Part shown: one piece after another, positions 1 to 4,910 of the stretch
Numbering within the stretch: the first letter of the stretch is position 1
How the letters are laid out: every line of letters starts with the position of its first letter
Origin: an uncultured Eubacteriaceae bacterium
GTDB taxonomy: Bacteria; Bacillota; Clostridia; Lachnospirales; CAG-274
Assembly: GCA_946534775.1 (NCBI GenBank)
Contig: CAMNCZ010000049.1
Coordinates: forward strand, 1-7,131
Length of the DNA: 7,131 bases
Direction of reading: 5' to 3'
Translations under genes and position numbers: made by a program
The notes under the pieces: generated by a model
What the model saw: the letters and a program-made list of their open reading frames with translations, nothing else
The model's database searches: none
Told to the model about the DNA's origin: nothing

Positions 1-1070
1 TCCTTTGCATCTAATTTTTGAGGATAACCTTTGCCGTTTAATTTTTCGTGATGATTTGATGCCCATTCCGTTATATCTTCAAAGCCGTCTATATCGCGCA
101 AAAGTTCCCGTGTTGCCATAGCGTGTGTCTTGATGTTTGCAAATTCCTCGGCATCAAGTCTGCCGCGCTTTTCAAGTATATCGTTTTGAATAACAAGTTT
201 GCCTATATCGTGCAGCGCAGCCGCAAGATAATATCTTATAGCCTTATCCTGCGCAAAACCGTAATATTTTGCCATTATTTCGGACTTGTCCGCAACACCT
301 ATGCAGTGTGAACGGGTAAATGAGGACTTGCAGTCAACTATGCCCGCAAAAAACTTTGCGATATTATGTATCTCTTCATCCGTATAATCACGTTCAACGC
401 AGTAAAGCATATCCCTTAATACTTCTTCCGAACTTTTCATACGAAAATTATGCAGGTTTTCATAGTTTATTGCTTTGTTAAAAAGTTCAACGCTTTTTTC
501 GGAAAACATAATACCCGAAAGCGAGTTTATCTTTTCGTGCATAAGCTCAAAATCTTCTTCGGTTATTGTCATTATATTCCATATAACATCGATCGTATCG
601 GCAAGATGCACTATCTGCGATTTAATGTTTGTAACGCCGTCATCCCGCTTGAAAGGACCCGTTCCGTCGGCATTTTCGTGATGATGAAGTATAATGTTTT
701 TTACATCCGTGCGAAAAGGTATAAGCGCAATATTCCTCTCCCCTGCCGCCGAATGTCTTGCGCCGCTTATAAAACACATATAATCCTCTTTATTAAGCAT
801 TTCGGCGCGTTTTTTCAGCTCGTATACATCCACCACATTGCCCGAACTGAATTCCTCACGGGCATATTCGGTAAAGGCATTATCGTGCAGCATAGCACAG
901 CAGACAAAATCGGTAAGTTCTTCATCCGCCATACCGTATTCTCTGCCCATAAGCGCAGATAAATACGCTACGTGCTTACCGTGCGAGGACTGTACACCCG
1001 TCATTTCGTGTTCAACTATATCAAGTGCTTCAGAAAGCGAAAATAAAAGATCCGTCAAATTAAGTTTCAT
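1..1070 (-). CDS. Tandem HD / HD-GYP domain protein, C-terminus cut by window edge
   Basis: Probable cytoplasmic cyclic-dinucleotide phosphodiesterase or related metal-dependent phosphohydrolase. Reading leftwards from ATG at 1070, 356 codons stay open to the window edge. Two HD domains are visible. The first (about residues 25-165) has H33, H62-D63, H106 and a H129-H130-H131-E motif followed by DGTGPF. The second (about 250 to the edge) has H255, H287-D288-I-G-K, H316 and H340-H341-E-K-L-N-G-K-G-Y-P, the HD-GYP signature. The metal ligands seen so far look intact in both. No transmembrane segment or response-regulator receiver domain is evident. The rest of the second domain lies outside the window. 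AGGTGA at 1080-1075 is the ribosome binding site, 4 bases before the ATG, and supports this start. Family knowledge says HD-GYP proteins hydrolyse c-di-GMP (some cGAMP); activity here is inferred. It is a monocistronic start with its own promoter, divergent from the small membrane-protein pair. Confidence 0.93.
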   Translation of the reverse strand, partial: MKLNLTDLLFSLSEALDIVEHEMTGVQSSHGKHVAYLSALMGREYGMADEELTDFVCCAMLHDNAFTEYAREEFSSGNVVDVYELKKRAEMLNKEDYMCFISGARHSAAGERNIALIPFRTDVKNIILHHHENADGTGPFKRDDGVTNIKSQIVHLADTIDVIWNIMTITEEDFELMHEKINSLSGIMFSEKSVELFNKAINYENLHNFRMKSSEEVLRDMLYCVERDYTDEEIHNIAKFFAGIVDCKSSFTRSHCIGVADKSEIMAKYYGFAQDKAIRYYLAAALHDIGKLVIQNDILEKRGRLDAEEFANIKTHAMATRELLRDIDGFEDITEWASNHHEKLNGKGYPQKLDAK

Positions 1071-1110
1071 ACAATCACCTTCTCTTTTCAGCCAAATTCC
1101 TTTTTATTTT

Positions 1111-1139
1111 ATTATACCCTCTATATTCCCGCTTGTCAA
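1111..1139 (-). promoter_or_regulatory. Sigma-A promoter of the HD-GYP gene
   Basis: On the minus strand the -35 box is TTGACA (1139-1134) and the -10 box is TATAAT (1116-1111), separated by exactly 17 bases (1117-1133). Both hexamers are perfect consensus. Transcription should start near 1104, giving a leader of about 35 nucleotides before the ATG at 1070. Confidence 0.88.
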
Positions 1140-1196
1140 ATGTATTGTAAAATCGATCCCATTTTATCCTAAAAGTAAATACGATCAAATTTAATA

Positions 1197-1225
1197 TTGA
1201 AATTTATTTCGGTTTATGGTATAAT
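1197..1225 (+). promoter_or_regulatory. Extended -10 sigma-A promoter of the small membrane-protein pair
   Basis: The -35 box TTGAAA (1197-1202) and the -10 box TATAAT (1220-1225) are separated by 17 bases, and the -10 is preceded by TGG (1217-1219), an extended -10 element. The start point should fall near 1232. A strong ribosome binding site, AAGGAGGA (1243-1250), follows 6 bases before the ATG at 1257. The combination predicts high expression. No clear operator palindrome is visible around it. Confidence 0.9.
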
Positions 1226-1256
1226 TTATTAAAACTAAATTTAAGGAGGAATAAAT

Positions 1257-1631
1257 ATGGCTTGTTTTATAGTTCCCGCAACAGAGGCTGTCGTTACAAC
1301 AGCTGTTAAAATAGCGGCAGATAAAAAATCGAAAAAAACATCAGCCGAAATAACAAATCCGTACATCAAAAGAATGGACTGGCTCAACAATATGCTTTGG
1401 GGCGGCAGCGCACTGCTTGCTTTTGAGCACGTATGGCACGGTGAAGTTACACCTTGGTTCCCATTTTTGACAAATGCGGCAAATCCCGCCGACCGTGCGG
1501 AAATGTTTGCCGAAATGGCAACTTCGGGCGTGGGTATGGCTGTGCTTGTTACTGCGGTATGGTTTGTAATGGTCGCAGCATCGCGTTATATCGAAAAACT
1601 TCCCGAAAAGAAGGGAGATGTTCTTAAATGA
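1257..1631 (+). CDS. Small membrane protein of unknown function, first of a pair
   Basis: A 124-residue protein that I do not recognise as a named family. The N-terminus (residues 3-20) is hydrophobic and may be a membrane or amphipathic segment, followed by a Lys-rich stretch (23-27: KKSKK). A membrane helix spans about 43-60 (starting near MLWGGS), then comes H58-x-x-H61-G-E and a loop of about 30 residues with PWFPF and NAANPADRAE. A second clear helix spans about 90-109, and the tail is positively charged (KLPEKKGD). E57, H58, H61 and E63 cluster at the helix end and could bind a metal or cofactor, which is speculation. The start is fixed by AAGGAGGA at 1243-1250. The stop overlaps the next start (ATGA at 1628-1631), so the two products are probably made together and may form a complex. 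The layout of residues 47-109 resembles that of the downstream protein. Confidence 0.85.
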   Translation: MACFIVPATEAVVTTAVKIAADKKSKKTSAEITNPYIKRMDWLNNMLWGGSALLAFEHVWHGEVTPWFPFLTNAANPADRAEMFAEMATSGVGMAVLVTAVWFVMVAASRYIEKLPEKKGDVLK

Positions 1632-1939
1632 CATTATTGATAACGGTTTTTGCCGCTATTACCACCACTATTTTATGGTATGCATTACCCGAAAGCAAAA
1701 TGAAACTCGGCACACTTTCGCTTATGTACTGGGGCGCTTCGCTTATGTGGCTTGTAGATGCCATAGCCGAATATATCGAACTCGGTGCAGAGTACTTTAT
1801 GCCCGAAGCAGCCGATATGACGAATGACGCTTTTCTTGGTATATGTGTAGTTGCTTTCGGCCTTATCATCTGGCTTGTAACTATACTTTTAAAAGACCCC
1901 AACGGCAGGATAAAAGCGGCTATTGCAAATAAAAACTGA
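1628..1939 (+). CDS. Small membrane protein of unknown function, second of a pair
   Basis: A 103-residue, very hydrophobic protein with three predicted membrane helices at about 2-19, 29-48 and 68-88, and a short basic tail (DPNGRIKAAIANKN). The second helix begins with MYWGAS, matching MLWGGS of the preceding protein, and runs into an acidic stretch (D44, E48, E51, E55, E60) and a loop with PEAAD before the last helix. No enzymatic motif or known family is recognised. Its ATG overlaps the stop of the first gene (ATGA), and a weak ribosome binding site, AAGGGAG at 1611-1617, lies 10 bases upstream inside that gene, so translational coupling is likely. The reading frame is intact and ends 2 bases before a terminator hairpin. 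Function cannot be assigned; a heteromeric membrane complex with the upstream product is an inference. Confidence 0.85.
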   Translation: MTLLITVFAAITTTILWYALPESKMKLGTLSLMYWGASLMWLVDAIAEYIELGAEYFMPEAADMTNDAFLGICVVAFGLIIWLVTILLKDPNGRIKAAIANKN

Positions 1940-1941
1940 TT

Positions 1942-1969
1942 AAAGGCGGCTTATAAAGGCCGCTTTTTT
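1942..1969 (+). terminator. Intrinsic terminator after the small membrane-protein pair
   Basis: The arms AAAGGCGGC (1942-1950) and GCCGCTTT (1959-1966) form a stem with one bulged G and an 8-base loop, followed by a T run to 1969 and more T-rich sequence up to 1987. It begins 2 bases after the stop at 1939. The bulge makes it weaker than the terminator at 4079-4118. larC starts only 30 bases downstream, so incomplete termination could feed it. Confidence 0.75.
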
Positions 1970-1999
1970 GATTTTTTAATTTTTTAATAGGAGGTTTAT

Positions 2000-3208
2000 A
2001 TGAAAACACTGTTTATAGAATGCGGTGCGGGGGCCGCAGGTGATATGCTTATGTCTGCCCTGCTTGAACTTCACCCCGATCCCGATGATTTTCTGGACAG
2101 GATAAACAAACTCATTCCCGATGTTTTAGTAACAAGGGAAAGTGTAGAACAAAACGGCATTGTCGGCACTCATCTGCGTGTAAAAATCAACGGCATTGAG
2201 GAAAGTGAGTCTATGTATGACCACAAACATCACCACGAACATCATAACAAACACGAACATCATCACGAACACCGGCATACCGCACTGTCGGATATTTTGG
2301 ATATTATAGACAAGCTCCAAATCAGCAGTGACGTAAAAAAAGAGGCTTCTTCCGTTTATGCCGATCTTGCCGCAGCGGAAGCGAAAGTACACGGCAGAGA
2401 ACCCGAAAACATACACTTTCACGAAGTAGGCACTATGGATGCCGTTTGCGATATAGTCGGTGTATGTATGCTTATAAACGAACTTGATGTAAAAAATATA
2501 TATGCATCATTCGTTAATGTCGGCGGCGGCACGGTAAAGTGTGCGCACGGTATTCTCCCCGTACCCGCCCCCGCCACTGCCGAACTTTTGCGCGGTATAC
2601 CGTTTTATACCGAGGGCAGCGAGGGCGAAAGATGTACACCGACAGGCGCCGCGCTTTTAAAGCATTTTGTAAAAAGTTTCGGAGATATGCCCGTTATGAC
2701 GCTTGAAAAGACGGGTATGGGCGCAGGTACAAAGCATTTTAAAAACGCAAACATTCTGCGTGTTTTCCTCGGAGATACCGCCGAAGATACGGAGGAAATA
2801 TATGAGATAAGCTGCAATATCGACGATATGACGGGCGAGGACATCGCATTTGCCTGCGATATGCTGTTTAAAGCGGGCGCAAAAGACGTTTTTACCACCC
2901 CCGTTTTTATGAAAAAAGGTCGTCCCGGTCAGCTTTTAAGCTGTATAGTCTCGGCGGATAAAAAGGATGAAATAATCAGATATATATTCGGATACACTTC
3001 CACCATAGGCATAAGGGAGCATAAATGCAAAAGATATGTAATGGAACGTATTGAGGACAAAACAGCAACAAAATACGGCGATATTCGTTTTAAAGTTTCC
3101 GAAGGTTTCGGCACAAAAAAGATAAAGCCCGAATTTGAGGATATAAAAAATGCCGCCCTTGAAAGCGGTGTTTCGCTTGAGACCGTCAGAAAGGAAATCG
3201 GGAAATGA
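2000..3208 (+). CDS. larC: LarC, nickel insertion enzyme for the nickel-pincer nucleotide cofactor
   Basis: Cytoplasmic protein of 402 residues that inserts nickel into pyridinium-3,5-bisthiocarboxylic acid mononucleotide in a CTP-dependent reaction, the last step in making the cofactor of lactate racemase (LarA) and related enzymes. Visible family motifs are ECGAGAAGDM at the N-terminus (7-16), HFHEVGTMDAVCDIVG (139-154), HGILPVPAPATAELL (183-197), CTPTGAALL (212-220), GMGAGTKHF (239-247), CNIDDMTGEDIAF (272-284), MKKGRPG (304-310) and TSTIGIRE (333-340). A His-rich segment at 75-93 (12 His) lies between the N-terminal part and the HFHE motif and probably binds or stores nickel. In Lactiplantibacillus plantarum the protein is made from two frames by programmed frameshifting; here both halves are in one continuous frame. 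AGGAGG (1989-1994) is 5 bases before the ATG. larB, larE and larA are not in the window. The stop overlaps the start of a transporter gene. Confidence 0.95.
   Translation: MKTLFIECGAGAAGDMLMSALLELHPDPDDFLDRINKLIPDVLVTRESVEQNGIVGTHLRVKINGIEESESMYDHKHHHEHHNKHEHHHEHRHTALSDILDIIDKLQISSDVKKEASSVYADLAAAEAKVHGREPENIHFHEVGTMDAVCDIVGVCMLINELDVKNIYASFVNVGGGTVKCAHGILPVPAPATAELLRGIPFYTEGSEGERCTPTGAALLKHFVKSFGDMPVMTLEKTGMGAGTKHFKNANILRVFLGDTAEDTEEIYEISCNIDDMTGEDIAFACDMLFKAGAKDVFTTPVFMKKGRPGQLLSCIVSADKKDEIIRYIFGYTSTIGIREHKCKRYVMERIEDKTATKYGDIRFKVSEGFGTKKIKPEFEDIKNAALESGVSLETVRKEIGK
2222..2278 (+). other. His-rich segment within larC
   Basis: Codons 75-93 of larC encode 12 histidines in 19 residues, in clusters such as HHHEHH and HEHHHEH, interspersed with Lys, Glu and Asn. 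The DNA is a degenerate run of CAC/CAT and GAA codons. Such segments are common in nickel-handling proteins and vary in length between homologues; a metal-binding or storage role is inferred. Confidence 0.8.
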
Positions 3209-4074
3209 CCGCCCTTGACAAAAAACAAAAGGCAATTATTTATATAATCTGCTCCGCCTTTTGTTTTGCGCTTATGAATTGTTTTGTTCGGCTTTCGGGC
3301 GATCTTCCGACACCGCAGAAAAGCTTTTTCCGAAATTTTATTGCCTTTTTGATAGCATTGTTTGTTCTTTTGAAAAGCGGCGAAAAAACCAAGCCAAAGA
3401 TAGGCGACATTCCCTACCTGCTTGTGCGGTCCACCGCAGGAACAATAGGTATTTTGGGCAATTTTTATGCCGTAGACAATATGGCATCCATTTCCGATGC
3501 ATCTATGCTAAATAAAATGGCGCCTTTTTTTACAATAATATTTTCGTTTTTGATATTAAAGGAAAAACCGCGTTTGTTTCAGGCATTATGTGTTGTTGCG
3601 GCCTTTGTGGGAAGCCTGTTTATAATAAAGCCTTCGCTTGATTTCAGTCGTTCGTTTCCCGCGCTTATGGGACTTTGCGGCGGTATCGGTGCAGGCCTTG
3701 CATATACCTTTGTGCGTATACTTTCGGGCCGCGGCGTACCCGGCTGTTGGATAGTACTGTTTTTTTCGGCTTTTTCCTGCCTTGCGGTACTGCCGATACT
3801 GATATTTGACTATACACAAATGACCGCAAAGCAAATCGCTACCCTGCTTATGGCGGGCGTTGCCGCAGCGGGCGGTCAGTTTTCCATAACCGCCGCCTAT
3901 TCAAACGCTCCCGCAAAAGAGATATCTATTTTTGACTATTCCCAGATAATTTTTGCGGCGATACTCGGCTTTTTCATTTTCGGACAAATGCCCGATATAT
4001 ACAGCTTTATCGGCTATATAATAGTATGCGGCGCTTCGGCTGCGATGTTTTTCTATAACAAAAACCAAAAATAA
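3205..4074 (+). CDS. EamA/DMT-superfamily transporter, ten membrane helices
   Basis: Inner-membrane protein of 289 residues with two repeats of five helices, the typical layout and length of the drug/metabolite transporter superfamily. Helices lie at about 10-30, 40-57, 70-90, 97-118, 125-142, 152-172, 182-201, 210-229, 243-261 and 266-284. The hallmark end of the first EamA repeat is visible as MLNKMAPFFTIIFSFLILKE (101-120), and the matching site in the second repeat is around SIFDYSQIIFAAILGFFIFG (241-260). Charged residues cluster in cytoplasmic loops and at both ends (K6-K7 and KNQK). The ATG overlaps the larC stop (ATGA, 3205-3208) and AAGGAA at 3191-3196 serves as ribosome binding site, so it is translated with larC. 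The substrate cannot be read from the sequence: members export amino acids, nucleosides or metabolites, and a few import. A link to nickel or lactate metabolism is suggested only by the operon position. Confidence 0.88.
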   Translation: MTALDKKQKAIIYIICSAFCFALMNCFVRLSGDLPTPQKSFFRNFIAFLIALFVLLKSGEKTKPKIGDIPYLLVRSTAGTIGILGNFYAVDNMASISDASMLNKMAPFFTIIFSFLILKEKPRLFQALCVVAAFVGSLFIIKPSLDFSRSFPALMGLCGGIGAGLAYTFVRILSGRGVPGCWIVLFFSAFSCLAVLPILIFDYTQMTAKQIATLLMAGVAAAGGQFSITAAYSNAPAKEISIFDYSQIIFAAILGFFIFGQMPDIYSFIGYIIVCGASAAMFFYNKNQK

Positions 4075-4078
4075 TCAC

Positions 4079-4118
4079 AAAAAAACTGCTTTGCATCACA
4101 CATCAAAGCAGTTTTTTT
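4079..4118. terminator. Bidirectional intrinsic terminator between the transporter and csp
   Basis: A perfect stem pairs 4079-4093 (A-run plus CTGCTTTG) with 4104-4118 (CAAAGCAG plus T-run) around a 10-base loop, CATCACACAT. The A-run on one side and the T-run on the other give a U-tract in both directions, so it can end the larC-transporter transcript on the plus strand and the csp transcript on the minus strand. Those two genes converge here, with stops at 4074 and 4138. Confidence 0.93.
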
Positions 4119-4137
4119 GGTTTAACTTATTTATATA

Positions 4138-4338
4138 TTATAAGCGAACTACATTAGCAGCCATAGGACCTTTGGGGCCTTCAGCCAACTCAAATTCAAC
4201 ACTCTGTCCTTCTTCAAGAGTTTTGTAGCCTTCTGAATTGATCGCCGAAAAATGTACAAACACATCATCGCCGCCTTCTACGGAAATAAAGCCGTATCCC
4301 TTATCGGCATTAAACCATTTTACTGTACCTTGTTTCAT
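4138..4338 (-). CDS. csp: CspA-family cold-shock protein
   Basis: Single cold-shock domain protein of 66 residues (the usual length), a cytoplasmic five-strand beta barrel that binds single-stranded RNA and DNA and acts as an RNA chaperone. The N-terminal [17 protein letters not shown] contains the RNP1-type motif KGYGFISV (residues 13-20), and DVFVHF (25-30) is the RNP2 motif. The C-terminal half, with [16 protein letters not shown], is also typical. The ATG at 4338 is chosen over an in-frame TTG 3 bases upstream because it gives the usual family start [10 protein letters not shown] and lies 8 bases from AGGAGG (4352-4347). It is monocistronic with its own promoter and a leader of about 50 nucleotides, shorter than the long thermosensing leader of E. 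coli cspA. It may serve as a constitutive or growth-phase chaperone; which paralogue it is cannot be told. Confidence 0.95.
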   Translation of the reverse strand: MKQGTVKWFNADKGYGFISVEGGDDVFVHFSAINSEGYKTLEEGQSVEFELAEGPKGPMAANVVRL

Positions 4339-4346
4339 CAAAATTT

Positions 4347-4352
4347 CCTCCT
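4347..4352 (-). promoter_or_regulatory. Ribosome binding site deciding the csp start
   Basis: AGGAGG read on the minus strand (4352-4347). It is 8 bases from the ATG at 4338 and 5 bases from the TTG at 4341. Both spacings work, but ATG and the conserved family N-terminus favour 4338. Confidence 0.8.
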
Positions 4353-4394
4353 AAGCAAAATATCGATATCACTTTATGTAACATCCTTAATCTA

Positions 4395-4423
4395 AAAATA
4401 ACATATTTTCCACAAATTGTCAA
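4395..4423 (-). promoter_or_regulatory. Sigma-A promoter of csp
   Basis: On the minus strand the -35 box is TTGACA (4423-4418) and the -10 box is TATTTT (4400-4395), with a 17-base spacer and a TGT just before the -10 (extended -10). The start should be near 4388. The leader contains the short palindrome ATATCGATAT (4360-4369), too short for a confident regulatory call. Confidence 0.8.
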
Positions 4424-4501
4424 TTACTTTTTTAAGCAAACTTCGACAAATCTTTTATTTTTCGGCTTTTCGCACAATTTTCATATTTTTTAAAATTTCT
4501 A

Positions 4502-4530
4502 TTGACATATTTAACATTATATAATATAAT
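4502..4530 (+). promoter_or_regulatory. Sigma-A promoter of the zinc-sensor/exporter operon
   Basis: TTGACA (4502-4507) and TATAAT (4525-4530) are separated by 17 bases: full consensus at both hexamers. Transcription should start near 4537, inside the operator palindrome, which fits a strong promoter held off by a repressor. Confidence 0.9.
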
Positions 4531-4532
4531 CA

Positions 4533-4556
4533 ATATATGAACAGTTGTTCATATAT
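4533..4556 (+). promoter_or_regulatory. ArsR/SmtB-family operator (11-2-11 palindrome)
   Basis: A perfect inverted repeat with arms ATATATGAACA (4533-4543) and TGTTCATATAT (4546-4556) around a GT centre. It contains the TGAACA..TGTTCA core described for SmtB, CzrA and related zinc sensors. It starts 2 bases after the -10 box and covers the predicted start point, so binding of the sensor encoded just downstream would block initiation. Autoregulation and zinc-dependent release are inferred from family behaviour. Confidence 0.9.
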
Positions 4557-4566
4557 AAAAATCAAA

Positions 4567-4572
4567 AAGGAG
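4567..4572 (+). promoter_or_regulatory. Ribosome binding site deciding the sensor start
   Basis: AAGGAG lies 8 bases upstream of the ATG at 4581. An in-frame TTG at 4545 would extend the protein by 12 residues, but it sits inside the operator at the transcription start and has no binding site of its own. Confidence 0.85.
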
Positions 4573-4580
4573 ATGTTGCA

Positions 4581-4910
4581 ATGAGACCCATAAATGAAGA
4601 ACTTGCTTACGATCTTGGTGATTTTTTCAAAATATTCGGTGATCCTACACGCATAAAAATACTTTACGCACTTTTACAAAAAGATATGTGCGTAAGCGAA
4701 CTTGTCGAGACACTTGCAATAAATCAATCCGCACTTTCGCACCAACTGCGTATACTGCGCCAAAATGATATAGTTAAATTCAGGCGCGACGGCAAAAACG
4801 TGACCTACTCACTTGATGACGAGCACGTCGGTATACTGCTGAAAAACGGTATTGAACATATATCGCACAAAAACGGTTATTCCTACGAAGAAGGAGGCGA
4901 AGAAATATGA
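4581..4910 (+). CDS. ArsR/SmtB-family zinc-type metal sensor repressor
   Basis: A 109-residue cytoplasmic dimeric winged-helix repressor. FKIFGDPTRIKILYALL (16-32) is the family's first helix-turn region, SELVETLAINQSALSHQLRILRQNDIV (39-65) contains the DNA-recognition helix, and FRRDGKNVTYSL (67-78) is the beta wing. The C-terminal helix carries D80-x-H82-x10-H93-x2-H96, the full alpha-5 site (DxHx10HxxH/E) that binds Zn(II) or Co(II) across the dimer in SmtB, CzrA and NmtR. The alpha-3 arsenic/cadmium CxC site is incomplete: only C37 is present (MCVSEL). The sensor is therefore predicted to respond to zinc (perhaps cobalt) and resembles CzrA more than CadC or ArsR. It is cotranscribed with the exporter, whose ATG overlaps its stop (ATGA, 4907-4910). 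The 24-bp operator upstream implies self-repression. Confidence 0.94.
   Translation: MRPINEELAYDLGDFFKIFGDPTRIKILYALLQKDMCVSELVETLAINQSALSHQLRILRQNDIVKFRRDGKNVTYSLDDEHVGILLKNGIEHISHKNGYSYEEGGEEI

Noticed and set aside
450..962. Long open frame on the plus strand (170 codons)
   Set aside because: It lies opposite the HD-GYP gene, has no ribosome binding site, and its translation is rich in Cys, Tyr, Phe and Arg without any domain. The minus-strand frame has clear HD motifs.
2780..2830. Programmed frameshift in larC as in L. plantarum
   Set aside because: The N- and C-terminal halves are already in one continuous frame, with CNIDDMTGED following directly, so no frameshift is needed.
4339..4341. 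TTG start one codon upstream for the cold-shock protein
   Set aside because: The ATG at 4338 gives the standard family N-terminus and has a good ribosome binding site spacing.
4360..4369. Palindrome ATATCGATAT as a regulatory site for csp
   Set aside because: A single 10-base AT-rich palindrome is expected by chance in such sequence and it does not overlap the promoter.
4320..4384. Short open frame in the csp leader beginning with ATG near 4384 on the minus strand
   Set aside because: It starts almost at the predicted transcription start with too little upstream sequence for ribosome binding, and shows no conservation evidence; probably chance.
4545..4580. Longer start (TTG at 4545) for the metal sensor
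   Set aside because: The codon lies within the operator at the predicted transcription start and has no ribosome binding site, whereas ATG at 4581 has AAGGAG at 8 bases.
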